A DNA stretch of 64,000 bases, from contig SHZK01000002.1 of NCBI GenBank assembly GCA_009692305.1, positions 186,001 through 250,000 of the forward strand. The letters run 5' to 3'. The stretch comes from Gammaproteobacteria bacterium (GTDB taxonomy: Bacteria; Pseudomonadota; Gammaproteobacteria; Pseudomonadales; Pseudohongiellaceae). The notes under the pieces were generated by a model. That model ran no database searches. It saw nothing but the letters and a program-made list of their open reading frames with translations, and was not told where the DNA came from. Of this stretch, positions 12,468 through 21,208 are shown one piece after another (position 1 is the first letter of the stretch; every line of letters begins with the position of its first letter). A program made the translations under genes and the position numbers.

Positions 12468-13070
12468 ATGAAGGCACTTTTTACGCTTGATTTACCAGAC
12501 CAGCCATTCAGGGCAGCAATGCGCTTGATGCTGTCTGTGTTGTTGATGGGCGTGTTTTCCGCGTCTATCGCCCAGGATTTTGTCTGGGCCCCTGATTTCC
12601 CGGTTGGCGCCGCCATTTCGGAAATTTCTGCGCCTGACCAAGATGGCACCGTCCGCAATTTCGACGACCTCGTTGGCGAAAAGGGCCTGCTGTTCATGAT
12701 GAGTCGCTCGTTCGACTGGTGACCCTACTGTAAAGCTCAGCTCGTGCAGCTGACCGAGATTAGAGACCAGTTCGAAGCCATGGGTATTAACGTGGCGGCA
12801 TTAACGTTTGATTCAGTGGAATTGTTAAAAGACGTACAGCTTGACGGGGATATCGGGTTCCCCTTGTTACATGATGAAAATCGTAAACACGTGGAAGCAT
12901 TTGGTGTGCTGAATATCGAACATGATCCAGGTTCTCGTGTTTACGGCATACCGTATCCAGGCATCTTCCTGATCAGTCCAGATGGCATTATCCGGCACAA
13001 GTTCGCCGAGACGCGTTATCAGCACCGACCAGACTTTACAAATGTACTGGAAGCTGCAAAAGACATGTAA
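12468..13070 (+). CDS. AhpC/TSA-like thioredoxin-fold protein, candidate selenoprotein (UPYC)
   Basis: One reading frame runs from ATG 12468 (AGGAAAA upstream) to TAA 13070, interrupted only by TGA at 12720-12722, codon 85. The translation around it is RSFDW-TGA-PYCKAQLVQL. Peroxiredoxin/redoxin relatives have DWCPYCKAQ there, so the TGA stands exactly at the first Cys of the CxxC redox motif. Thioredoxin-fold features continue downstream (FPLLHDENR, YGIPYPGIFLISPDGIIRH). Residues 18-36 look like a signal peptide, giving a periplasmic protein. A hairpin after the TGA fits a bacterial SECIS. The alternative is a TGC/TGT-to-TGA nonsense mutation. The absence of any other damage, and the exact site, favour selenocysteine. 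Confidence 0.75.
12737..12753 (+). promoter_or_regulatory. SECIS-like hairpin downstream of the in-frame TGA
   Basis: TCAGCT (12737-12742) pairs perfectly with AGCTGA (12748-12753) around the loop CGTGC. The loop begins 20 bases after the TGA and has G in its second position. Bacterial SECIS elements are known to place a small apical loop with an early G about 16-37 bases from the UGA, so spacing and loop both fit. Confidence 0.55.
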
Positions 13071-13093
13071 GACCTCGCCCAGGCGCGTGCATA

Positions 13094-13128
13094 CAACAAC
13101 GGGAAACTCAGGTTTCCCGTTGTTGTTT
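13094..13128 (+). terminator. Intrinsic terminator after the redoxin gene
   Basis: A perfect 14-bp stem (13094-13107 with 13112-13125, arms CAACAACGGGAAAC and complement) with loop TCAG is followed by a short T-run. It begins 23 bases past the TAA, as expected if the whole 200-codon gene is one transcript. Confidence 0.85.
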
Positions 13129-13292
13129 ATGGATCAGCCACAGCGTTCATAACAAGCAATTCGCCGGTAACTTTTTCAGGTCACTCACGTCAAATCAATC
13201 TAGAGCAAGGGTGTCGATACACAACATCAACATTTATAATGACTATGCTTTCTTGTAACCTAGGCAGCTGCCGCATCAGGAAGTTGTAAAAG

Positions 13293-15569
13293 ATGGAGTC
13301 GAGAGTGCCTAACCGGGTCGTGACACGATTGACCAGCACCGCGCTCACTGCCGTTTGCCTGTTGCTGTTAGCTGTCACCCAGTTGCATGCCCAGAACAGT
13401 GCCCAGAATAATGCCCAGAACCAGGCTGAATTTTCGGTGCCGCGGGTTAATACCGCGCCAACCATCGATGGTGCGGTAAATCCGCAGGAATGGCAGGCCG
13501 CCACGCGGGTGCTGCTCAACATCGAAACCAGTCCCGGCGAAAACATTCCCTCAGCCATCACCGCCGAAGCATTTGTGATGGAAGATGGCGCAACGCTTTA
13601 CGTCGCCTTCATCGCCCCTGATCCCGATCCTTCGCAGATTCGTGCCTTCTATCGCGACCGCGATTCCATCGGCCGCGATGATCGAGTGGGTATTGTGCTC
13701 GACACCTTCAATGATCAACGGCGTGCGTTCGAGTTCCTCGTAAACCCCCTCGGTGTGCAGTTCGATGCAATCTACGATGATGTGAATAATTTGGAGGATG
13801 ATTCCTGGAATGCCATCTGGGACAGCGCGGGCCAGATCAACGCTGACGGCTACAGCGTGGAGATGGCAATTCCACTGAAGCAGCTGCGCTTCGTCCGCAG
13901 TGTCGGCGAACAGATCTGGGGCTTTGGTCTGGTAAGACAATATCCCAGAGATCGGACGTATCGTATCAACAACGCACCCATTGCACTAGATGGCAATTGC
14001 TTCTTGTGCAACTCACAACGCGCGTCTGGATTCGCCAATATTGAACCGAGCATGAATCTGGAAATAATTCCGACGCTGACCGCAGCCGCTGGCGAAACCC
14101 GCGACCCCGCTCTCGATTCCTGGAAAAGTGATGATGCAGATCCGGAGGCCAGTCTGGATGTGCGCTGGGGCATCTCGCAGGATGTCTATTTTAACGGCAC
14201 ACTCAATCCGGATTTTTCCCAGATTGAAGCAGACAGCGCCCAGCTTAACGTGAACGAAGCGTTCAGCCTGTTTTTCCCCGAACGCCGCACTTTCTTTCTC
14301 GACGGTGCCGATTACTTCAATAGCTACGCCAATCTCGTGCACACACGCAACATCGCCACACCCGACTATGGCTTGAAGTTGACCGGAAAAACCGGCGATC
14401 ACAGTTATGGCATTCTGCGCGCCGACGATGACGTTACTAGTTTCTTGATTCCCCGCAGCCTCAGTTCCAGCGTCGCCACCCTGGGCGAAATGCCGAGCGA
14501 TGTATCGCTCGCACGCTATCGTTACGATGTCGGCGCCAATTCCAGCATCGGGGCGCTGGTTACTGATCGTCGCGGCGGCGACTATGAGAATACGGTGACA
14601 TCCATAGATGGTGTGTTTGAGTTAACTGGTCAGGACACGCTGTACTTGCAAACCATGCACTCAACATCTGAATATCCGCTGGTTATACAGAATCGTTACA
14701 AACAAGACAGCAGTCTGAGCGATACCTCCACCGTAGTTGAGTACACGCACTTCGATCGCGCCTGGGATGTACGCTTCCAATATTGGGACTACGGCGAGGA
14801 CTTTCGCGCCGACCTCGGCTTCATCAATCGGGTGGACTACAAGAAGGGGGTATATACCATCGGTTATACCTGGCGCTGGACTGATGACAATTTCTTCAGC
14901 CGCTTTCGCTTCGCCGCTGACTACGATCGCACCGAGGATCAGGCCGGCAAGACCCTGGAAGAGGAAACCGAATTCTTCATCAACATGAACGGCCCACTGC
15001 AATCCAGCTGGAACGGTTTGTTCGGCGGCAGCAAGACCTACTGGAACGGCAAATACTTTGACGAGCAGTTCAATCAGTTTTCAGTCAATTTTTCCCCGGT
15101 CCCGAGTTTGCAAGCCGGTATGTCGATTCGCATCGAGAATGTAGTCGATTTCGCCAATACCCGCCTCGGTCATTCCAGTCTGTACGGCCCCGAATTCCGT
15201 TACCAATGGGGTCAACACCTGCAGTTTGATTTTGATTATCGCCTGCAGGAATTCGATGTGGATGGCGGCCGCCTGTTCACCGCGAAACTCACCGATCTGC
15301 GCACCACTTACCAGTTCGACTCACGCAGCTTCCTGCGCTATACCTTGCAATACACCGATACCGATCGCGACCCAAGCCTGTATGTGAACCCGGTGCAGAA
15401 AACCAATAAGGAACTCACCATGCAGTTGCTCTACAGCTACAAGGTGAACGCGGCCACCCGCTTCTTCCTTGGTTACTCCGATGGCGGCTTCCAGAACGAC
15501 AGCTTCAATTCCATCGAACCAACCGAACGCAACATCTTCGCCAAGTTCAGTTACGCCTGGTTACCCTAG
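13293..15569 (+). CDS. DUF5916 protein: CBM9-like domain plus outer-membrane barrel
   Basis: This is an exported protein of 758 residues. The signal peptide ends near QLHAQ and is followed by a short AQN repeat (12-base DNA unit, three copies). A carbohydrate-binding family 9-like beta-sandwich follows (APTIDGAVNPQEWQAATRV through GYSVEMAIPLKQLRF). From about residue 240 the sequence has alternating aromatic/polar strands typical of a DUF5916 barrel and ends in FAKFSYAWLP, a C-terminal aromatic pattern seen in outer-membrane proteins. The ligand is unknown. It has its own transcription unit after the terminator at 13.1 kb. Confidence 0.85.
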   Translation: MESRVPNRVVTRLTSTALTAVCLLLLAVTQLHAQNSAQNNAQNQAEFSVPRVNTAPTIDGAVNPQEWQAATRVLLNIETSPGENIPSAITAEAFVMEDGATLYVAFIAPDPDPSQIRAFYRDRDSIGRDDRVGIVLDTFNDQRRAFEFLVNPLGVQFDAIYDDVNNLEDDSWNAIWDSAGQINADGYSVEMAIPLKQLRFVRSVGEQIWGFGLVRQYPRDRTYRINNAPIALDGNCFLCNSQRASGFANIEPSMNLEIIPTLTAAAGETRDPALDSWKSDDADPEASLDVRWGISQDVYFNGTLNPDFSQIEADSAQLNVNEAFSLFFPERRTFFLDGADYFNSYANLVHTRNIATPDYGLKLTGKTGDHSYGILRADDDVTSFLIPRSLSSSVATLGEMPSDVSLARYRYDVGANSSIGALVTDRRGGDYENTVTSIDGVFELTGQDTLYLQTMHSTSEYPLVIQNRYKQDSSLSDTSTVVEYTHFDRAWDVRFQYWDYGEDFRADLGFINRVDYKKGVYTIGYTWRWTDDNFFSRFRFAADYDRTEDQAGKTLEEETEFFINMNGPLQSSWNGLFGGSKTYWNGKYFDEQFNQFSVNFSPVPSLQAGMSIRIENVVDFANTRLGHSSLYGPEFRYQWGQHLQFDFDYRLQEFDVDGGRLFTAKLTDLRTTYQFDSRSFLRYTLQYTDTDRDPSLYVNPVQKTNKELTMQLLYSYKVNAATRFFLGYSDGGFQNDSFNSIEPTERNIFAKFSYAWLP

Positions 15570-15694
15570 GCTGACCTGACTTCGAATCACCTTTATTTCA
15601 CCAGCAAACACCGACAGGTGCGCACCGTTCCAGTCTGGTGTATAAGAATTCCTGCAAGCGCATTTATTCCATACTCCTGTCGAGGCCAATAATA

Positions 15695-16198
15695 ATGAAA
15701 AGACTATTGATCGCTACCCTGCTCCTCTCCCTGTTTCCCCTCGCTGCCCAGGCCCAGGACGTCGGCGCCCCGCCCGGCATTTTCATGTCAAACACTGACA
15801 TCATGGCGAAGCTGGACGCGGCTGCGGCCACATCGGCGTCAGCCGGAGGCTGGGCGGTCACTATTTCACCCGGCGTATCGGTCAGACGCCGCAGCAGCTC
15901 GGTAGAACAATATGCCGTGCTGCATCCGTTCAGTGTGGAGGTGTATCGCATACTGGAAGGCAGCGGCACACTGGTAACTGGCGGCCTGTTAAACCTGCCA
16001 CTGGCGGACTCCCCCGACCCGAATATTATTCGCACCGAGAATGGCGTCACCGGCGGACTGGCGCGAAAAGTCAGTGCTGGCGATGTGCTGGTACTACAAC
16101 CAGGCACGCCGCATTATTTCAGTGCAATCGATGGCGACTCCATTACCTATATGGAATCACGCATCATGATAGCGACACACCCTATCCAATATCAGTAA
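15695..16198 (+). CDS. Exported cupin-domain protein
   Basis: The signal peptide MKRLLIATLLLSLFPLAAQA is followed by a small cupin barrel. The strands around EVYRILEGSGTLVTGG and GDVLVLQPGTPHYFSAIDG correspond to the two cupin motifs; a single His in PGTPHYF is the clearest metal ligand, and the first motif lacks the usual HxH. The start at 15695 has GAGG upstream and removes a non-signal extension of 19 residues. It lies close behind the DUF5916 gene and converges on the cytochrome gene across a REP-like inverted repeat. Confidence 0.8.
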   Translation: MKRLLIATLLLSLFPLAAQAQDVGAPPGIFMSNTDIMAKLDAAAATSASAGGWAVTISPGVSVRRRSSSVEQYAVLHPFSVEVYRILEGSGTLVTGGLLNLPLADSPDPNIIRTENGVTGGLARKVSAGDVLVLQPGTPHYFSAIDGDSITYMESRIMIATHPIQYQ

Positions 16199-16200
16199 GA

Positions 16201-16306
16201 AAAAGGGGACAGATTTATTTTCAGAAAAAATAGTTATTGGTGCGGGCCATCAACTACAAATATTTTCTGGATAACTTGTGAGGATAAATAAATCCGTTCC
16301 CTTTAT
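16201..16306. repeat. REP-like long inverted repeat between convergent genes
   Basis: The left arm AAAGGGGACAGATTTATTT (from about 16202) and the right arm, whose complement reads AAAGGGAACGGATTTATTT (to about 16305), match at all but two positions. They enclose about 60 bases. This 'GGGGACAGATTTATTT' motif recalls REP-type palindromes mobilised by RAYT transposases. No transposase is present here. Confidence 0.6.
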
Positions 16307-16722
16307 TTCGGCGTTATCAACACGCTGTTTAACCAGTCTGCACCTGCTGTCAGTTCCTTTTCACTGGAAGGGAACTGGTTGCTGCGCAGAATAAAGGAGA
16401 GGATGTCCATATAAGTTTGCGCCGGCAGACTCCCCGGCTGATCGCTTGGCATCTCCGTACGCAGCTTGGTAAACAGCTCGCCGACACTGCGACCTTCCCA
16501 CAGAAACATGAATCCCACACCGAGCAAACCGGGTGCATTGCTGTTGCCACGCAAATCTACGGCATGACAGGACGCGCAGCGCGCACTGTATGCTGCGGCG
16601 CCACGCTCAGCCTGGGCGTCACTATAAATTCCATCCCAGATCGACGCCGGCTGTTGTGCCGAACTGCCGGAGATTCCCGCGTGCCATAGAGTAATTATTA
16701 GTATAGCTGCTAATTTTCGCAT
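16303..16722 (-). CDS. Periplasmic c-type cytochrome, partner of the PQQ dehydrogenase
   Basis: A signal peptide (MRKLAAILIITLWHAG...) precedes a single haem c domain with C49-A-S-C52-H53. Candidate axial Met residues lie in VGFMFLWEG and TEMPSDQPG. The mature protein is about 115 residues. Its ATG at 16722 follows the TGA of the upstream dehydrogenase with one base between (TGAGATG), so the two are translationally coupled. The pair implies that electrons from PQQH2 pass to this cytochrome and on to the respiratory chain. Confidence 0.88.
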   Translation of the reverse strand: MRKLAAILIITLWHAGISGSSAQQPASIWDGIYSDAQAERGAAAYSARCASCHAVDLRGNSNAPGLLGVGFMFLWEGRSVGELFTKLRTEMPSDQPGSLPAQTYMDILSFILRSNQFPSSEKELTAGADWLNSVLITPK

Positions 16723-16723
16723 C

Positions 16724-18520
16724 TCAGTCCTGGCGTGCCTGGGTCGGTAGCGCAAATACATGCATGGAATTACCACTGCGTGGCCTGGTCAGTTCAGGTG
16801 CCAATTCGCGGGGTAACAGGGCCGCCCAACTGGCGCCGCCATTACCCGCAGGCAAAGCCACATATTGCACACCATCAATCATGTAGCTGACAGGAAAACC
16901 CTGAGCGGAGGTAGACACGCGCGTCTGCCAGAGTTTTTCACCAGTATCCGCATCGAACGCATACATGTAGCGATTCCAGTCACCGATGAACACGAGACTA
17001 CCCGCAGTGGTAAGTGCCGCGGTATTCAGTGGTGCGCGGGAACGATAGCGCCATTTCACCTCACCACTGGGAATATCCAGCACCAATAATTCTCCCAGAT
17101 TATCGCCTGCATCCGGATGCGGATAATTCACCCGCCGCACTGGACCAGTGCCACCGCCACCTAACACCTGTTCAACGGGACCAAAGGTCGCGAGCTCACA
17201 ATTCAACGCGATGGGAATATACATGGCACTGGTCTGAGGCGAATAGGCCATCGCACGCCAGCTTTTAAGGCCCGATGTGCTGGGGCAGAAATCCAGTTGC
17301 TTACCAATGCGCGGTAACATGCCATCCTTGTACACGACCTTGCCAGTCACCGGGTTCAGATTCACCAGATTCTGGTAACCAATATCAGTTGCTTTTATAT
17401 ACTCACCGCTGACTCGATCCAGTTGCCACAAGATGCCGAGCTTGCCCATCTTGAACAGTGAGGGTCTCCCGTCCACATCAATCAGCACACTCTCAAACAC
17501 TTCATCCATGTCATGGGTTTCCCCCGGCAGATGCTGGTAGTACCACTCCATCACACCCGTATTCGGATTCAGTGCCAGTGTGGAATTCGTGTACAAGGCT
17601 TCGCCATCAGTGCCGCGCACCACTCGCGCCCAGGGTTTTGCCTGCGCCGTGCCCCAGTACACAAGATTGGTAACCGGATCATAGCTGCCAGCAACCCAGG
17701 CATCACCGCCGGCACGCAAGTGCAGAGGCAAGTCACCCCAGCTGTCGCCACCAGGATCATCCGGTCTTGCGACCGTGGACGTGCGCCACAATTCTTCACC
17801 ACTGGCTGGATCATGGCCGGTAATAAAACACACATCTTCCTTGTAGCGTTCACAGCCATTGATACCAGTCACCAGCACACCATTGGCAACAATTGGCCCG
17901 GCCACGTAGTAATAACCAAGCGCCGGATCCGCCACCGGCGTCTCCCAGGCCAACAAACCACTGCGGGCATCGATGGCGACGATGCTGGCATTCTCGGTAG
18001 CCGCAAATATGCGATCACCGTAGATCGCAATATTCTTCTGCACACCGCGTCCCACACCGGCAAAGGCGGTAGCCGGCATCAAGGCATCACCCAATTGTTC
18101 GGCACCAAGCGCCACCGCGTTCGAACCCTCCATCGCCGGCGTGATCCCCGGCCGGTATTCCCATAACAGATCGCCATTGGCCGCATTCAGCGCCTGTATC
18201 ACGCCGCGCGGCCCCGGCAAAAACATCATGCCAGCATGCACCAGCGGCGCCGCTTCCCCAGCCCCGCTATCATCCATCGCCCACGACCACACCAACTGCA
18301 GCTGACCAACATTGCTGGTATTGATCTGCTCCAACTCACTATAACCCCAGGCATTCTGCCCCCCACGCCAATGCAACCACTCCCCCTGCGCAGGATTCTG
18401 CAATTCGCTATCACCAATATCCGTGAACTCCTCAATTTGGGCACTAAGGTTTAATTGCAAAAACAACAGACTGCATCCAACACAGGCAACACTGCTTCGA
18501 ACTAGCGCTGACTTGTTCAT
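16724..18520 (-). CDS. PQQ-dependent (quinoprotein) dehydrogenase
   Basis: This exported eight-bladed propeller enzyme has 598 residues. Signal peptide residues 1-29 are followed by repeated W-motif blades (GDLLWEYRPG, SGLLAWETPV, SGEELWRTS, SGEVKWRYRS, GEKLWQTRV). HLPGETHDMDEVFES matches the alcohol-dehydrogenase type region before the active-site Asp, and GFPVSYMIDGVQYVALPAG is the typical last blade. Likely substrates are alcohols or aldehydes; no specific one can be read. There is no fused cytochrome domain, consistent with a separate cytochrome gene directly downstream. ATG 18520 has GGAG at the right distance. Confidence 0.88.
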   Translation of the reverse strand: MNKSALVRSSVACVGCSLLFLQLNLSAQIEEFTDIGDSELQNPAQGEWLHWRGGQNAWGYSELEQINTSNVGQLQLVWSWAMDDSGAGEAAPLVHAGMMFLPGPRGVIQALNAANGDLLWEYRPGITPAMEGSNAVALGAEQLGDALMPATAFAGVGRGVQKNIAIYGDRIFAATENASIVAIDARSGLLAWETPVADPALGYYYVAGPIVANGVLVTGINGCERYKEDVCFITGHDPASGEELWRTSTVARPDDPGGDSWGDLPLHLRAGGDAWVAGSYDPVTNLVYWGTAQAKPWARVVRGTDGEALYTNSTLALNPNTGVMEWYYQHLPGETHDMDEVFESVLIDVDGRPSLFKMGKLGILWQLDRVSGEYIKATDIGYQNLVNLNPVTGKVVYKDGMLPRIGKQLDFCPSTSGLKSWRAMAYSPQTSAMYIPIALNCELATFGPVEQVLGGGGTGPVRRVNYPHPDAGDNLGELLVLDIPSGEVKWRYRSRAPLNTAALTTAGSLVFIGDWNRYMYAFDADTGEKLWQTRVSTSAQGFPVSYMIDGVQYVALPAGNGGASWAALLPRELAPELTRPRSGNSMHVFALPTQARQD

Positions 18521-19000
18521 AGGCACTCCGCGAGAGTTAATAAATAGAGGAACCCGCAGCATAAATTTTCTTCACCACGGCGTCCACCGATGCATTAGCT
18601 GCGCTCCTTTCCGCCCGACTCGAAGGTAATCATCTCCGCGCGACGCTGCTCGTCTGATTGCTCGGTGACGATCACCTCCGATTCGAGCTGTCATCGAAGT
18701 TGAATTCCAAACCGTATCGCATGCAGATAGGCACTGGGGTGGTATTGGGCTTCGCTGCAATCAAAGACCAGCGCCGAAGGAGCAAAAATGACCGCAGTAC
18801 AGGGCTTTTTCGTGATGGAGGGCAGCGCTGGGTTTAAAACGGGGAGCGGCGCGGGCTGCAGCAGAAACCCAATGCCACCCCGGTGCCGCTCGAAGGGAAC
18901 CCTGTTCAAAGCCAGCTCAAGAAAACCCATTCGAGATACTTTCCGCCCACACACTGTCATATGCTGACCCCCATCCTCCAAAGAGAGCGAGCTTAAAAAA
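18521..19000. other. 480-base gap with no supported gene
   Basis: This gap lies between the divergent PQQ dehydrogenase and acyltransferase genes. A 59-codon frame at 18787-18966 follows GAAGGAG but has unnatural codon use and composition, so I leave it out. A small hairpin GGTGA-CGA-TCACC occurs near 18664. Promoters for both neighbours are expected here but none stands out. Confidence 0.4.
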
Positions 19001-20410
19001 ATGTCTGCCTCCTCGGTCAACATCCCCACCTGGCTATTCCTGATCCTGGTACTCGCCGCCGCCTACTCAATCATAATGAGCATACTGTACCCCGGCGTGC
19101 GCTGGTTCCTGCGCCGCCGCCTCAACCAGGCGGTAGATAAACTCAACAGCAGCCTGCGCATCAAGATCAAACCACTGCAACGCACCAAGCGCGAGGTGAT
19201 GATTGACCAGCTCATCTTCGATCAGGAAATTCTCACGCTGATCGAGCAAAGATCGCACCAGGAAAATATTCCACGAGATGAACTACAGCTGCAAGTGCGG
19301 AACTACGCGCGGGAAATTGTTCCTTCCTTTAATGCCTACGTGTATTACCGCATCTGTTATTGGCTGGCGAAAAAGGCGTCGCGGTTCGTGTATCGGGTGC
19401 GGGTGGCGGCGGCAGACCGCAACCAGTTGCGTGCCATCGACCCCGAATCGACTGTGGTGTTCGTGATGAATCATCGCAGCAACATGGACTATGTGTTGAT
19501 CAGTTATCTCGCCTCCGATCAGGTGACGCTGTCATATGCGGTGGGTGAGTGGGCGCGCATCTTTCCACTGGAATCACTGATACGCGCCATGGGCGCATTC
19601 TTCGTGCGGCGCAATTCCAATAATCCGCTGTACCGGAAAGTGCTGGAGCGCTATGTCTATCTGGCCACTCAAAGCGGTGTGTGTCAGGCGGTATTTCTCG
19701 AAGGGGGCCTCAGTCGAGACGGCAATCTGGGTGAACCAAAGCTGGGATTTCTGGACTACATGTTGCGTCATTTTGACTGGCACACGGGTCGCAATATCGT
19801 ATTCATTCCGGTTGGTATCAACTATGACCATGTCCTGGAAGACCAGAATCTATTGAGCTGGGATGACAAAACGACGCGACTCAGCAAGAGTCAGCATCTC
19901 GGTCGAGTCTGGGCATTTTTCAAAAATAATTTGTTTATCAGCTCACGCCGCCGCTGGCAGCGCTTCGGTTATGCCAGCGTGAATTTTGGAGTGCCGGTTT
20001 CCATGCGCGACTACTGCGAAAGTCGCAATCTGAATTTCAACTATCTGCAGAAGGAAGAACGAATTCCGCAGGTAACCAGCCTCGCCGCCTATTTAATGGA
20101 TGCGCTGCGCTTCGTCATGCCAATACTGCCGGTGCCAGTATTGTCGGTGGTGATGCTGCGCGCTGGGGATGATGCACTGACTTCACTGGAAATATGCGGA
20201 CGTTGTGACAGACTGATCGATGCGATGATGGCGCGCGGCGCAGCCATGAAGCCGGAAGAAAAACCGCGGCATCGAACGCTCGCAGCGAGTCTTGATATGC
20301 TCACGCAGCGCGGCATCCTGCAGGAAACGGATGATCACTACCGCGTGCAAGCAGGCCAGGCGCCGCTACTGCAGTATTACGCGAACTCGATCAGACATTG
20401 GTGGGAATAA
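19001..20410 (+). CDS. PlsB-like glycerol-phosphate/lysophospholipid acyltransferase
   Basis: This is a membrane-bound acyltransferase of 469 residues. A transmembrane segment at residues 6-26 is followed by a PlsB/PlsC-type core. NHRSNMDYV supplies the catalytic H(x4)D; then come AMGAFFVRRNSNNPLY, FLEGGLSRDG and the last block FIPVGINYDHVLED. It is shorter than E. coli PlsB (about 800) and lacks its long N-terminal domain. The exact substrate (glycerol-3-phosphate or a lysolipid) is open. The C-terminal 100 residues are outside the conserved core. It converges on the lipocalin-like gene with only 4 bases between. Confidence 0.83.
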   Translation: MSASSVNIPTWLFLILVLAAAYSIIMSILYPGVRWFLRRRLNQAVDKLNSSLRIKIKPLQRTKREVMIDQLIFDQEILTLIEQRSHQENIPRDELQLQVRNYAREIVPSFNAYVYYRICYWLAKKASRFVYRVRVAAADRNQLRAIDPESTVVFVMNHRSNMDYVLISYLASDQVTLSYAVGEWARIFPLESLIRAMGAFFVRRNSNNPLYRKVLERYVYLATQSGVCQAVFLEGGLSRDGNLGEPKLGFLDYMLRHFDWHTGRNIVFIPVGINYDHVLEDQNLLSWDDKTTRLSKSQHLGRVWAFFKNNLFISSRRRWQRFGYASVNFGVPVSMRDYCESRNLNFNYLQKEERIPQVTSLAAYLMDALRFVMPILPVPVLSVVMLRAGDDALTSLEICGRCDRLIDAMMARGAAMKPEEKPRHRTLAASLDMLTQRGILQETDDHYRVQAGQAPLLQYYANSIRHWWE

Positions 20411-20414
20411 TGCT

Positions 20415-20903
20415 TTATTGCAGTCGACGCCACGTGAGCGTACCGGTAACGCGGCCCTGCGCATTCTTCAGCGACAGTTTCAGCAAATCTCCGTCGAACT
20501 CAAAATAGCGAATATTGTCACCGCCAACCCAGGCTGGAATCATCGGTGAGCCTGTCACATGATGGATCACTTGCTGCAACTCCAGGTTGTAACTCACCTT
20601 GCCCCAGTAGGCGAAGCCACCGGTCAGCCGTTCGCTGGATTGCTGCTGGCGCTCCGGCAAATCACGCAGCATGCCCAGACCCGACATATTGCCAAACGCG
20701 TCGTAGCTCAGGCGCCCGATGTAGTTCATGTCAATCTCCCCGCCCTGTTCGAGAAACTGAATATAGCTTAGTAATTCATAGTCCCCGATAAACTGCTGCC
20801 TGATCGCCTCGGTAGTGTCCGCCGCCAGCAGTAATTGAGGGATGCCTGGCAGAGCCAGCATGACGGCAAATACTGCGTGTTTGATAGTTGGTCTGATTGA
20901 CAT
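20415..20903 (-). CDS. Exported lipocalin-like domain protein
   Basis: A signal peptide (to about residue 28, LLLAADT) precedes a single small beta-barrel of the Lipocalin_5 type. FIGDYELLSYIQF is the N-terminal strand, followed by LSYDAFGNMSGLGML and a C-terminal NAQGRVTGTLTWRRL. Proteins of this family bind small hydrophobic ligands or are enzymes' neighbours; none is implied here. AGGAGA lies just before the ATG. Confidence 0.75.
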   Translation of the reverse strand: MSIRPTIKHAVFAVMLALPGIPQLLLAADTTEAIRQQFIGDYELLSYIQFLEQGGEIDMNYIGRLSYDAFGNMSGLGMLRDLPERQQQSSERLTGGFAYWGKVSYNLELQQVIHHVTGSPMIPAWVGGDNIRYFEFDGDLLKLSLKNAQGRVTGTLTWRRLQ

Positions 20904-21208
20904 GAATTTCTCCTGAAATGGAGTGACTGCGAGTCAAACATCACTCATTGCTCCGGATTGTGCCCAAGGGGTAGCCCTATCGCCAGTCAAATTTCTGCAG
21001 TGTCTGGCAAAGCTTGCGCACAATCCTCGTCGCCAACACTGCCGCGGTGGCGGAGCAGCAAGCGCTGCCAGCCGATGCTGTGCTGGCCGGGCGAAAGCAT
21101 GGGGATACTGCTGCTGGTGGCAGGCAATTCCCTCACTTTGCTATTCAAAGTTCAGCCTGATCGGTAGAATGCCAGCCTTGATTTGATGTACTACTCAAGG
21201 AATTTCTG
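20904..21208. other. Intergenic region upstream of gcvT with a long-range stem
   Basis: This gap holds a 72-base foldable segment. GGATTGTGC (20955-20963) pairs with GCACAATCC (21018-21026), and the stem extends inward by CAAG/CTTG after one C-C mismatch. Two smaller hairpins sit inside (GGG-TAG-CCC and GCCAG...CTGGC), giving a three-way junction. A possible -10 (TAGAAT, 21165-21170) lies closer to gcvT. I looked for a glycine riboswitch core and did not find one. Confidence 0.45.

Noticed and set aside
12720..12722. Reassignment of TGA to Trp (code 4) as an explanation of the in-frame TGA codons
   Set aside because: Many genes here end in TGA, including several in tight ATGA/GTGA overlaps, so TGA is a normal stop.
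18787..18966. 59-codon frame after GAAGGAG in the gap before the acyltransferase gene
   Set aside because: Composition is unlike a protein (Arg/Pro/Cys-rich, no structure) and nothing else supports it.
20904..21208. Glycine riboswitch upstream of gcvT
   Set aside because: The tandem aptamer cores of that riboswitch could not be found; only an unrelated stem is present.
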